Of a stretch of DNA of 44,855 nt, positions 31,651 to 39,889 are shown in pieces. The stretch is from JANMDR01 sp031376425 (GTDB taxonomy: Bacteria > Pseudomonadota > Gammaproteobacteria > Burkholderiales > Usitatibacteraceae), in assembly GCA_031376425.1 (NCBI GenBank), contig JANMDR010000152.1, positions 1-44,855 on the forward strand. Reading direction: 5' to 3'. Each line of letters opens with the position of its first letter. Positions within the stretch are counted from its first letter, which is position 1. The translations under genes and the position numbers were made by a program. The notes below the pieces were generated by a model. The model was not told where the DNA came from. It saw nothing but the letters and a program-made list of their open reading frames with translations, and ran no database searches.

Positions 31651-32808
31651 ATGCATTTTCTAAAACTATACGTCGCTTCAATTGCTATCTTCGCGGTAAA
31701 CACCTATGCGGCCACTACTACGGCTATTGATCAACATGAAATTAAATTGATAGTGGATGCCGCTATCAAGCCAGTAATTCAAACCTACAATATTTCCGGC
31801 ATAGCTGTAGGCATCACCATCGAAGGGAATAGATTCTTTTCAAATTACGGTGTAGCATCCAAGCAGTTGAAAAATCCAGTTTCAAACAATACGCTTTTTG
31901 AAATAGGCTCAATCAGTAAAACCTTTACCGCAACGTTAGCTACTTACGCGCAAGCGCAGGGAAAACTCACACTAAGCGATTCAGTCAGCAAGCATTTGCC
32001 GGCATTGCGCGGTAGTAGTTTTGATCAAATTAGCCTTCTAAATTTAGGCACTTACACCGCTGGTGGTCTACCGCTGCAAGTGCCCAATAGCGTGAGTAAT
32101 ACTGATCAGTTGATGGATTATTTTAAAGTGTGGCAACCCGCGCAAACTCCCGGTACGTCCAGAACTTACTCTAACCCCAGCATTGGCTTGCTGGGGTTAA
32201 TTGCTGCTAAAAGCATGCAAGAATCATTTAATGATGCGCTTGAAAAACGCCTATTTGTAAGCCTTGGCATGCACAATAGCTACATCACTGTGCCTGCAAA
32301 TCGCATGAAGGATTACGCGCAAGGCTACACCCGAGACGATGCGCCGGTACGTCTTAACGCAGGCGTGCTTGCAGCCGAAGCCTATGGCGTGAAATCGAAC
32401 ACTACCGATTTGCTGCAGTTTCTTGAAGCAAATATGCAGGTGGCAAAAGTAGGCGAGAAGCTGCAAGTCGCAATGGCTGACACGCAATGCGGCTACTTTC
32501 AAACAGCTGAGATGCAACAAGGCTTGGGATGGGAGCGCTATCCTTATCCTGTGATGCTAAATCAGTTGTTAGCAGGTAATGGTGAGGCGATGATTTTTGA
32601 GGCCAATGCCGTCACCAAGCTCAGTCCATCGCTTACTGAGCAATCAAAAGCGTTGTTCAATAAGACCGGTTCAACCAACGGTTTTGCCGCCTATGTGATG
32701 TTTGTGCCTGCTAAAAAAATTGGTATTGTGATGCTGGCAAATAAGAATTATCCTCTTGCCGCTAGAGTGACGGTGGCATATGAAATTTTGGTGGCGATTG
32801 ATCGATAA
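31651..32808 (+). CDS. ampC: Class C beta-lactamase
   Basis: 385 residues from the ATG at 31651, the size normal for AmpC. A signal peptide ends near VNTYAATT. All three active-site motifs are present: SISK (Ser87, Lys90), YSN (173-175) and KTG (338-340, FNKTGSTNGF). The stretch LLNLGTYTAGGLPLQ matches the class C signature region. The enzyme would hydrolyse beta-lactams in the periplasm by a serine acyl-enzyme route. No divergent ampR regulator is adjacent, so inducible control by AmpR is not supported. The frame is open from 31597, but the later ATG gives a proper signal peptide. A close relative with esterase activity cannot be excluded, though the full motif set favours a lactamase. Confidence 0.9.
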   Translation: MHFLKLYVASIAIFAVNTYAATTTAIDQHEIKLIVDAAIKPVIQTYNISGIAVGITIEGNRFFSNYGVASKQLKNPVSNNTLFEIGSISKTFTATLATYAQAQGKLTLSDSVSKHLPALRGSSFDQISLLNLGTYTAGGLPLQVPNSVSNTDQLMDYFKVWQPAQTPGTSRTYSNPSIGLLGLIAAKSMQESFNDALEKRLFVSLGMHNSYITVPANRMKDYAQGYTRDDAPVRLNAGVLAAEAYGVKSNTTDLLQFLEANMQVAKVGEKLQVAMADTQCGYFQTAEMQQGLGWERYPYPVMLNQLLAGNGEAMIFEANAVTKLSPSLTEQSKALFNKTGSTNGFAAYVMFVPAKKIGIVMLANKNYPLAARVTVAYEILVAIDR

Positions 32809-32809
32809 T

Positions 32810-32831
32810 GTGCCGCTTAGGCGCAAATTTT
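32810..32831 (+). terminator. Short terminator-like hairpin after the beta-lactamase gene
   Basis: GTGCC (32810-32814) pairs with GGCGC (32820-32824) including one G-U pair, followed by AAATTTT. It begins two bases after the stop codon. Confidence 0.4.
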
Positions 32832-32936
32832 GGTGGGTTGGCAGGGCTTTTTAAAATTCATGCGCAAACTACACTAAACTGAATGTCTCCGACGGATGTT
32901 TACTGCATCCGCAACCACGAAATAAGAAATTTTTCC

Positions 32937-34421
32937 ATGCAAAAAGAAAGCAATATTCCAGCCGTACGCGCTATTGTGGCCGCTGTGCATCTTAATAGCG
33001 TGAGCGATATTGAGTTTGCATCGTCGCTTACTGAACTGCGCGAGTTAGCTAAAACCTTAGGCTATGAAGTGGTTGGCACATTCGTGCAAAAGCGTGCCAC
33101 CTTTGATACTACTGCCTATTTAGGCATTGGTAAGCGCCGTGAAATTCGCCGTTTTGTAGAAGGCTTGGGTGACGACGACAGCGATGATGAGGGCATTGAG
33201 CAAATTGTGCGTGATGCCACGCGGCGCGTGCCTGCCATTAGCGGCGCGGCAAAAGTAAAGGCACGCGAAACGGCGCAGGCCGCCGCTGATGAAGATTCGC
33301 GCATGGCAGATATTGTGCTGATTGACCATGAAGTGTCACCTTCGCAAGCCCGTAATTTAGAAATTGAAGTCGGGTGCGACGTGATGGATCGTACTATGGT
33401 TATTCTGGAAATTTTTCAGCGGCACGCTAGTTCGCGTTCCGCACGTGCGCAGGTGGAAATTGCCCAACTTGGCTATATGGCACCGCGTTTGCGCGAAGCC
33501 GCAAAACGCGCGGGCCCGAAGGGACGGCAGCGTAGCGGTACGGGGGGGCGCGGCGCAGGTGAAACCCATTTTGCGTTGGATCGGCAAAAAGTACGTAATC
33601 GTATTGCTGAATTGCAGGTAGAAATTGATGCGATGGACGTGGAGCGCCAAACGCAACGTGCACGCCGTCAGGCGATGCAAGGCGGGCCTGCTGGTGCTGC
33701 CGGAACGGGATTGGCTCGCGTGGCACTCGTGGGCTATACCAATGCTGGTAAATCCACCCTAATGCGCGCGCTCACAGGCTCTGAAGTGTTGGTTGCCAAT
33801 AAACTTTTTGCCACGCTTGATACGACAGTGCGCGCGCTATATCCGGAAACTATTCCGCGTGTGTTGATGACGGATACTGTTGGGTTTATTAAAAATTTGC
33901 CTCATGATTTAGTGGCATCCTTTAAATCTACCTTGGAAGAGGCGGCAGAATCGTCATTGCTATTGCATGTGATTGATGCGAGTGATCCGGGCTTTGAGCG
34001 GCAGTTAGAAGTGACCGATAGCGTGCTGGAAGAAATCGGTGCGAGCGCCGTGCCGCGTATTCGTATTTTTAATAAAATTGATGGCGTTGGTGATGCTCCT
34101 GCCGAAGCGGAATGCACAGCAAGATTACAAGAAAAATATCCCAATTGCATCGTCATGGCCGCCTACCGTGCGGACGATGTGGCTAAACTCCATCGCGCCA
34201 TTGTCACCTTTTTCCAGCAGGGATTGGTAGAGGGTGAGCTCTTTTTACCTTGGACGATGCAGCAATTGCGCGGCAAAATTTTTAGCGAGTGCGAAGTGAT
34301 CGAAGAATCTGCCGATGATGAAGGAGCGCGTTTTAAAGTGCGCGGCGACCCAGAAATCATCAAAGCCTTGCGCATTCAATTGGGCATGGAATCACCACCG
34401 GCGAAGGTGGATGAGTGGTAG
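32937..34421 (+). CDS. hflX: Ribosome-associated GTPase HflX
   Basis: 494 residues from the ATG at 32937 (another ATG at 32883 is possible). The HflX N-terminal domain covers about 8-190 (ELAKTLGYEV, then YLGIGKRREI and the tail PSQARNLE). It is broken by an insertion near 78-122 that starts with the acidic run GDDDSDDEGIE. GTGGRGAGETHFALDRQ leads to the GTPase domain, with G1 GYTNAGKST (266-274), G2/G3 region TLDTTVR and TDTVGFIKNLP, and G4 NKID. HflX binds the 50S subunit and splits or rescues ribosomes under stress. In related bacteria it usually sits beside hfq and hflKC; none is here. The insertion makes it longer than E. coli HflX (426). Confidence 0.93.
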   Translation: MQKESNIPAVRAIVAAVHLNSVSDIEFASSLTELRELAKTLGYEVVGTFVQKRATFDTTAYLGIGKRREIRRFVEGLGDDDSDDEGIEQIVRDATRRVPAISGAAKVKARETAQAAADEDSRMADIVLIDHEVSPSQARNLEIEVGCDVMDRTMVILEIFQRHASSRSARAQVEIAQLGYMAPRLREAAKRAGPKGRQRSGTGGRGAGETHFALDRQKVRNRIAELQVEIDAMDVERQTQRARRQAMQGGPAGAAGTGLARVALVGYTNAGKSTLMRALTGSEVLVANKLFATLDTTVRALYPETIPRVLMTDTVGFIKNLPHDLVASFKSTLEEAAESSLLLHVIDASDPGFERQLEVTDSVLEEIGASAVPRIRIFNKIDGVGDAPAEAECTARLQEKYPNCIVMAAYRADDVAKLHRAIVTFFQQGLVEGELFLPWTMQQLRGKIFSECEVIEESADDEGARFKVRGDPEIIKALRIQLGMESPPAKVDEW

Positions 34422-34433
34422 GTTTAGCTGTGC

Positions 34434-34460
34434 ATATCGCTTTATGATATAGTGCTATCA
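34434..34460. promoter_or_regulatory. Overlapping inverted repeats, possible FitAB operator
   Basis: ATATC (34434-34438) with GATAT (34446-34450), and TGATA (34445-34449) with TATCA (34456-34460), lie immediately upstream of the fitAB promoter. FitAB complexes are known to bind inverted repeats upstream of their own genes. Confidence 0.4.
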
Positions 34461-34464
34461 ATGA

Positions 34465-34493
34465 TTGCAAGCCGAATTACAAGGCGATAATAC
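34465..34493 (+). promoter_or_regulatory. Promoter of fitAB
   Basis: TTGCAA (34465-34470), a 17-base spacer and TAATAC (34488-34493). The start near 34500 leaves a leader with a GAGGTGG ribosome binding site (34524-34530) before the antitoxin ATG. Confidence 0.5.
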
Positions 34494-34535
34494 AGTTCGC
34501 AGGTGAACAAAAAAATTGATAGCGAGGTGGTGGAT

Positions 34536-34766
34536 ATGGCGACTAACTTAATCGTTCGTAATATTGATGAGGGCGTGGCCGTTGCATTAAAGCAACGAGC
34601 TGCAGCACATGGTCGTAGTGCGGAAGCTGAGCACCGAGAAATTCTAAGGACAGTGCTGACGCAGCCGCAAAGGCGGAGCTTTGCTGAGGTGTTGTCAAGC
34701 ATGCCAAATGTTGGCTTAGACACGGATTTTGATTGCCGTTCTATTCAAAACACGCCGCCTGTCTAA
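34536..34766 (+). CDS. fitA: FitA-like ribbon-helix-helix antitoxin
   Basis: 76 residues. The N-terminal ATNLIVRNIDEGVAVALKQR AAAHGRSAEAEHREIL pattern is a FitA/Arc-type ribbon-helix-helix: a beta strand for DNA contact and two helices. The C-terminal SFAEVLSSMPNVG region would wrap the toxin. The antitoxin neutralises the PIN toxin encoded three bases downstream and represses the operon. The ATG at 34536 has GAGGTGG six bases before it and is preferred to the in-frame GTG at 34503. Confidence 0.88.
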   Translation: MATNLIVRNIDEGVAVALKQRAAAHGRSAEAEHREILRTVLTQPQRRSFAEVLSSMPNVGLDTDFDCRSIQNTPPV

Positions 34767-34769
34767 ACC

Positions 34770-35180
34770 ATGTTTCTGGTGGATACGAACGTCATTAGCG
34801 AGTCGCGCAAAGGCGGTAAAGCCAATAGTGGCGTACGCAGATTTTGGCGAGAAGCAGACCCAGCAGCACTCTATATTTCAGTGCAAACAGTGGGTGAAAT
34901 CCGTCGAGGGATAGCAAATATACATTATCGTGGCGATGTAAGGCAGGCGCGCGTAATAGATGCTTGGTTCGCGGAGATATTGGCAGATTTCGCTGACCAT
35001 ATTCTTAATTTTGACCTAGAATGCGCACAGGTGTGGGGCATGCTGATGTCACCCAATCCCCAGCACCCCATTGACAAACAAATTGCGGCGATTGCACTTA
35101 TTAATAATATGACGGTCGTGACCAGAAACGTCGCTGATTTCGCTAGCACCGGTGCGCAACTACATAATCCATTTTCCTAA
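34770..35180 (+). CDS. fitB: FitB/VapC-type PIN-domain toxin
   Basis: 136 residues, a complete PIN domain. The acidic metal-binding residues are visible: Asp5 (FLVDTNVISE), Glu43 (VGEIRRG), Asp102 (PIDKQIAAIA) and Asp123 in the NVADF motif. PIN toxins cut RNA with Mg2+; the target is unknown. It follows fitA after a three-base gap and ends the operon. It appears intact, with no truncation. Confidence 0.9.
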   Translation: MFLVDTNVISESRKGGKANSGVRRFWREADPAALYISVQTVGEIRRGIANIHYRGDVRQARVIDAWFAEILADFADHILNFDLECAQVWGMLMSPNPQHPIDKQIAAIALINNMTVVTRNVADFASTGAQLHNPFS

Positions 35181-35233
35181 AAATTGTTTCAATTCAACCC
35201 TCTAAAAATCTAACCGTAACCTTCAGGACCCCC

Positions 35234-35584
35234 ATGAACGCCACCGCTAACATCAACCTTAAAGTCCCCTTCGCTGAAAAAGACCAAGCTAAAAGTTTAG
35301 GCGCGCGCTGGAATGGCGAATTAAAAGTTTGGTATGTACCGCCGGGTACGGATTCTGCACCCTTTGCCAAATGGTTTACGGATGCCGTACCAGCAGCTTC
35401 GGCAGCATCGCCCGTGCTTAAAAAAACGGCGAAAAAAGCGGGCACTACAGCAAGCACCAGCGCTGATAATATGGCGCCACAATCATTAGATGGCTTAACG
35501 ATGACGTCGCTAGATGCCGACATGGATGCTATCAATGCCAAACTGCGCGATGCCTTTGATACTCCTGAAATGGACGCCTATTAA
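35234..35584 (+). CDS. DUF5710 domain protein
   Basis: 116 residues. The N-terminal domain at about 5-45 has INLKVPFAEKDQAKSLGARW then a K-V-W-Y-V pattern, typical of DUF5710. An Ala/Lys-rich linker (PVLKKTAKKAGTTAS) and an acidic C-terminal helix (LDADMDAINAKLRDAFD) follow. DUF5710 is often fused to DNA-processing enzymes such as primase-helicases, but here it is free. Function unknown. A related motif opens the first gene of the tubulin-like operon. It is the last plus-strand gene before the converging housekeeping block. Confidence 0.78.
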   Translation: MNATANINLKVPFAEKDQAKSLGARWNGELKVWYVPPGTDSAPFAKWFTDAVPAASAASPVLKKTAKKAGTTASTSADNMAPQSLDGLTMTSLDADMDAINAKLRDAFDTPEMDAY

Positions 35585-35669
35585 TTCAAATCGCGCCAAT
35601 GTTGACTCATGATCCGGTAGGTAAACCGGTGCGCCATCGCGTTCTATTTACTCCGCTAGGTCTTGATCC

Positions 35670-36482
35670 TTAGTAAGCACGAAATAAATGATCCGATTTA
35701 TCGAGTTCAATTTTTAGCGTTCGATAATCCGCACACATTGATTCTACTTCTGCCCAAAACGCGTCCGAGTGATTCATGTGGCGTAGATGCGCAAGTTCGT
35801 GGCAGACCACGTAATCAATTAAGGCTGGCCGTGCCTTGATTAAGCGCCAGGAAAAACGTACTTCGCGTTTGCTATTGCAACTTCCCCATCGGCCTAAAGC
35901 GGATGACAACATAACCCTCGGTGGGATGTAATCGTGCAAGCGTGCAAAAAAGAACGCGCGCTGGGCAAAGTGCGGTAGCGCTTGTTTGCGCATCCACGCT
36001 AGCACCATTTTTGCTACTTGGCTCTCGCAGTCTATCGCCGTGATGACATCCGTTTTTAAATACACCAATAATTGCTCGCCGTCTAATTCAATGCGCGGTT
36101 TAATGGGGGCAGGGATATAACGTAGTGTGAGCGTGGTGCCCAAAAAATATAGCTGTGCGCCGTCTGCAAATGATTGGGCAATAACGCGACGTGGTGCCCA
36201 TTCTTCGAGCTTATTGACGACCCAGTTTTCATGCTTGGTAATCATGTCTTCAATGGTGGTGATGGACGCTCCCAGCGGCGCCATCACACTCATGCCTTTG
36301 CCATCAATGCGCAAGCCTACGCCGCGCCGCCCTTTTTTGCGCACCAACAAGTAATCCACATGCTTGCCACTTAAGGCGATTGCGCGGGTTGTTGGTGGTG
36401 CGGGTGGAACGGGTGCCGTAGGTTTATTTGCAGTGGTTGCAAAATTAGTTGCGTCACTGATGAGTGATGTGAACCATTTCAT
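35670..36482 (-). CDS. YgjP-like zinc metallopeptidase (M48/SprT-like fold)
   Basis: 270 residues from the ATG at 36482 (a TTG two codons earlier opens the frame). The zinc motif is VCHELAHLRHMNHSDAFW, with the third ligand in the following helix. The middle stretch ALGRWGSCNSKREVRFSWRL is a hallmark of the YgjP/WLM-like family. The N-terminal 35 residues are Pro/Thr-rich and not conserved. The start overlaps the plsC end by 29 bases. A cytoplasmic protease is predicted; the substrate is unknown. Confidence 0.87.
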   Translation of the reverse strand: MKWFTSLISDATNFATTANKPTAPVPPAPPTTRAIALSGKHVDYLLVRKKGRRGVGLRIDGKGMSVMAPLGASITTIEDMITKHENWVVNKLEEWAPRRVIAQSFADGAQLYFLGTTLTLRYIPAPIKPRIELDGEQLLVYLKTDVITAIDCESQVAKMVLAWMRKQALPHFAQRAFFFARLHDYIPPRVMLSSALGRWGSCNSKREVRFSWRLIKARPALIDYVVCHELAHLRHMNHSDAFWAEVESMCADYRTLKIELDKSDHLFRAY

Positions 36483-37167
36483 TTTCAATCCATTGCTCTA
36501 CTTCAGCGATTACTTCGCTGGGTTCACGGCCCTTGGTTTGAATCAAAGCGCCAATGCGCACTTGAATCGTTCCGGGGGTTTTAAAAAATGCGTTCTTGCC
36601 CCAATACTCTCCAGCATTGTGAGCGATGGGCAATATAGGTGTGCCAGTTTTTGCGGCCAACCAAGCGCCACCAATGCCGTAACGCTTACGAGTGCCCGGC
36701 GGCACCCGTGTGCCTTCAGGAAAAATCGATACCCACATGCCCCGATTTAAGCGATCACGACCTTGCTCTTCAATTTGACTCATCGCGCTTTTGCCACTTT
36801 TACGATCAATCGCAATTGAACGCAATCCCCACAATGCCCAACCAATAAACGGTACCAAAACAAGCTCGCGCTTAATGACCCAAACCGCTCGGGGGATGGT
36901 GTGCAAAATAAATACCGTTTCCCAAGCAGATTGGTGCTTTGCCATAGAAACGCAGGGAAAATCGGGAATGTTTTCCAAACCAATCACGTTGTACTTTAGC
37001 CCGCAAATAATGCGCGCAAGGTGCAAAATAGTGGTGCCCCACAGTTTGGCGGTGTCATAAGCTAAGTTATAGCCGATCAATAAAGCGAGCGGCACTAAAA
37101 TGCCAAATATGGTGGTGACAACGCAACCGATAATAAAGAAAATAATCGAGCGGATAACAGTTAGCAT
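36454..37167 (-). CDS. plsC: 1-acyl-sn-glycerol-3-phosphate acyltransferase
   Basis: 237 residues. An N-terminal membrane helix (IIFFIIGCVVTTIFGILVPL) is followed by the acyltransferase motifs: MAKHQSAWETVFIL in the first block (HX4E form rather than HX4D) and FPEGTRVPPG in the third. The enzyme makes phosphatidic acid at the inner membrane from lysophosphatidic acid. It follows gmhB by one base and overlaps the protease gene. The Lys before HQS and the Glu replacing Asp are common in betaproteobacterial copies, as far as I recall. Confidence 0.92.
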   Translation of the reverse strand: MLTVIRSIIFFIIGCVVTTIFGILVPLALLIGYNLAYDTAKLWGTTILHLARIICGLKYNVIGLENIPDFPCVSMAKHQSAWETVFILHTIPRAVWVIKRELVLVPFIGWALWGLRSIAIDRKSGKSAMSQIEEQGRDRLNRGMWVSIFPEGTRVPPGTRKRYGIGGAWLAAKTGTPILPIAHNAGEYWGKNAFFKTPGTIQVRIGALIQTKGREPSEVIAEVEQWIENEMVHITHQ

Positions 37168-37168
37168 T

Positions 37169-37759
37169 TTATGCAGTTTGTTTGCTAGGTTGTTTTACGG
37201 CATCTGACACTAAAAAGTGTGTGGCCGCTGCTAAGTCAGCAAAGGTTTTGGTGCCTTTGGGCATGCCCCCTTTGGCTTGGGTGAGCGCCCCCTTGCCAGT
37301 GAGCACCAATAGCGGTACGCAACCTACTTTGGCACCCGCTTCTAAATCGCGCAGGCTATCACCGATGCAGGGCACCCCAGTTAAATCGACGTGAAATCGG
37401 GCGGCGATATCTTCAAACATGCCGGTGTCTGGTTTGCGGCAATGACAGTGCTGTTCGGCGGTGCATGGGCAATAGAATATGGCATCAATTCTGCCGCCAG
37501 CGCGAAACACGGTTTCCATCATTTTGTCGTTAATCGCATTAAGCGTTGCCATATCAAATAAACCACGCCCAATACCAGATTGGTTAGTGGCCACTACAAC
37601 ACGATAGCCGCCCTGATTTAGTCGCGCAATCGCCTCGATTGAACCAGGTATCGGCTTCCATTCAGCGGGGCTTTTAATGAAGTGATCGGAATCAATATTG
37701 ATCACGCCATCACGATCAAGGATGACAAGTTTTGTAGATGGTTTGGTGGATGCACTCAT
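37169..37759 (-). CDS. gmhB: D-glycero-D-manno-heptose 1,7-bisphosphate 7-phosphatase
   Basis: 196 residues, a HAD-family phosphatase. Motif I is LVILDRDGVINID, motif II VVVATNQSGIGRG, and motif IV GDSLRDLEAG. The zinc loop has FYCPCTAEQHCHCRKPDTG, whose Cys/His set is a mark of GmhB. It removes the 7-phosphate in the ADP-heptose pathway for LPS inner core. It lies 19 bases after glyS and next to plsC, a conserved order. The last 20 residues are poorly conserved. Confidence 0.94.
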   Translation of the reverse strand: MSASTKPSTKLVILDRDGVINIDSDHFIKSPAEWKPIPGSIEAIARLNQGGYRVVVATNQSGIGRGLFDMATLNAINDKMMETVFRAGGRIDAIFYCPCTAEQHCHCRKPDTGMFEDIAARFHVDLTGVPCIGDSLRDLEAGAKVGCVPLLVLTGKGALTQAKGGMPKGTKTFADLAAATHFLVSDAVKQPSKQTA

Positions 37760-37778
37760 CGCTTATTGTATAACTTAT

Positions 37779-39857
37779 CTAGGCGCTAACTAATTTTGAA
37801 AGATCAGCCACGGCGTTCATCATTTTATGCAACGCGGCCAACATGTTTAATCTATTCTGGCGTAACGCTAAATCTTCTGCATTGACCATTACCGTTTCAA
37901 AAAACGCATCTACCGGCGTACGCAAACTGGCTAATGATTGTAGTGCGGTCGTATAGTCTTGGTTCGATATTGCCGTGGCAACGCCCGTATTTAATGAGTT
38001 TATGGCTTGTTGTAACGCCTGCTCGGCAGGTTCTTGAAGGAGTGCTGCGTTAACCGCGCCAAAATTGCCATCGCTCTTCTTCAAAATATTGCCAATGCGT
38101 TTATTTGCAGCGGCCAAATTTTCGGCTTCAGGCAAGGTCATAAATGCGCGTACAGCTGTTAATCGGCGTGGCACTAAATTTATTTGAGTGTCCGAATTTG
38201 TTTCAATTGAAGTGGTTACGCTTTCAATTTCGTTGCTATTAAAGCCTTGGTCGCGCAATAGCCCGCGCAAACGCTCAATAAAAAACGCCAACAAATTAGT
38301 GCGTGCTTCCCTAGTAATCGTGGGGTGCGATAGCGCGATTAATTGCGCTAATGATAAGGGCTGGGGAATTTCTAACATCATACGCAACACACCCAATGCA
38401 TGACGCCGCAAAGCGAACGGATCTTTATCACCTGCCGGTTGTTGGCCAATACCAAATAATCCAGTCAGTGTTTCTAATTTATCTGCCAACGCTAGCGCTA
38501 AACCAACGCCACTTTTCGGTAAGGTATCTCCCGCAAAGCGCGGCAAATATTGTTCTTCAATAGCGGCAGCTACTTCGGGCGCTTCTTTGTCGTGGGTGGC
38601 GTAGTAGCGACCCATCAAGCCCTGTAGCTCGGGGAATTCGCCGACCATATCTGTCACTAAATCGGCCTTTGCAAGTTCGGCTGCACGTTTAGCGTGTACG
38701 GGGGATGCTGCCACTAACGGTGCAATGGCGGCTGCAGCTAGTGCAACACGCGCGGCGCGATCAGCTTGCGAACCAAGTTTGTTGTGATAAACCACATTGG
38801 CTAATTTAGCGGTGCGAGCAGCCAAAGGCGTTTTCTTATCTTGCTCAAAAAAGAATCGTGCGTCAGATAATCGCGGGCGAATCACCCGTTCATTGCCCTC
38901 AATAATTTTGCTGGGGTCATCGGTTTCTAGGTTTGATACGATTAAAAAACGATTGCACAATTGCCCATTTTTAGTGAGCGCAAAATATTTTTGATTTTGC
39001 TGCATCGTTAAAATCAAGCATTCTTGCGGCACGGCCAAAAACGCCTCTTCAAAATGGCCTGCATAAACGATCGGCCATTCCACCAGTGAAGTCACTTCAT
39101 CTAGCAGGGCATCGGGCATTAATACGGTATCGCTACCCGCAGCCGCTAGCAGCTGCGCCCGAATTTTGTCGCGGCGTGCCGTGTAGTCGGCCACCACAAA
39201 ATTATCCGTGAGTGTTCTTGAATAATTAGAAGCATGGTCGATTACTAAATTGCCACTAGATAAAAACCGATGGGCACGGGTAATGCGATCTGACTTTAAT
39301 CCAAAGCCGCTAATAGCTAAGATTTGTGCACCGTGCAGTGCGATGATGCCATGCACTGGTCGCACAAATTGCGTGTTAGCACCCGCTGTAGTTTGATACG
39401 TCATCACCTTGGCAATGGGTAATTGCGCAATGGCCGCATCAAATAGTGCCTGAAGGCCGTCGCCCAAGCTAACGGGTGCTGATTGGCCAATATGGAACAG
39501 TGCATCGGCTTTGCCATCAGGCTTGGTGATGAGTTTGGGTACATCGGCCTCATTTAAGCCCAATGCCGCCATTTTTTTTAATAATGCTGGTGTTGGGCTG
39601 CCGGTGGCATCAAGCGCTACCGCGCGGGGCATTAGCTTGGTTTCAAATGCTTGTGCGGCGCGTTCGGGCAACACATTGGTCACTGTGACGGCCAAACGGC
39701 GTGGGGTGGCGTGCATGGTCATACTACTATCAGCGCTGGTGTAGCCGTTTTTTTGCAGACCAGCAAAAATAGCCTCAGCAAAACTTTTTGCCAAAGCGTG
39801 CAAATTTTTTGGTGGGAGTTCTTCGGTGAGCAGCTCAATCAATAGCGGTGCAGTCAT
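37779..39857 (-). CDS. glyS: Glycine--tRNA ligase beta subunit
   Basis: 692 residues, the normal size of bacterial GlyS. It begins LLIELLTEELPPKNL and contains TMQQNQKYFALTKNGQL, FLIVSNLET, and RLSDARFFFEQDKKTPL, all typical of the beta subunit. The C-terminal part would bind the tRNA anticodon. With GlyQ it forms the heterotetrameric enzyme that charges tRNA-Gly. The gene is 32 bases after glyQ. Confidence 0.97.
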   Translation of the reverse strand: MTAPLLIELLTEELPPKNLHALAKSFAEAIFAGLQKNGYTSADSSMTMHATPRRLAVTVTNVLPERAAQAFETKLMPRAVALDATGSPTPALLKKMAALGLNEADVPKLITKPDGKADALFHIGQSAPVSLGDGLQALFDAAIAQLPIAKVMTYQTTAGANTQFVRPVHGIIALHGAQILAISGFGLKSDRITRAHRFLSSGNLVIDHASNYSRTLTDNFVVADYTARRDKIRAQLLAAAGSDTVLMPDALLDEVTSLVEWPIVYAGHFEEAFLAVPQECLILTMQQNQKYFALTKNGQLCNRFLIVSNLETDDPSKIIEGNERVIRPRLSDARFFFEQDKKTPLAARTAKLANVVYHNKLGSQADRAARVALAAAAIAPLVAASPVHAKRAAELAKADLVTDMVGEFPELQGLMGRYYATHDKEAPEVAAAIEEQYLPRFAGDTLPKSGVGLALALADKLETLTGLFGIGQQPAGDKDPFALRRHALGVLRMMLEIPQPLSLAQLIALSHPTITREARTNLLAFFIERLRGLLRDQGFNSNEIESVTTSIETNSDTQINLVPRRLTAVRAFMTLPEAENLAAANKRIGNILKKSDGNFGAVNAALLQEPAEQALQQAINSLNTGVATAISNQDYTTALQSLASLRTPVDAFFETVMVNAEDLALRQNRLNMLAALHKMMNAVADLSKLVSA

Positions 39858-39889
39858 AGCAATTCTTTTAAATGGTCAAGCGGTGTTAT

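Noticed and set aside
33542..33548. G7 run in hflX as a slippage site
   Set aside because: It encodes the conserved glycine-rich GTGGRGAGE segment, so the run is explained by protein need.
35611..35626. CCGGT/ACCGG hairpin as a terminator between converging genes
   Set aside because: The five-pair stem has no T run on either side.
35599..35673. A 24-codon plus-strand frame beginning MLTHDPVGKP
   Set aside because: It has no ribosome binding site, lies between two converging genes and overlaps the protease 3' end; a gene remnant is possible but unsupported.
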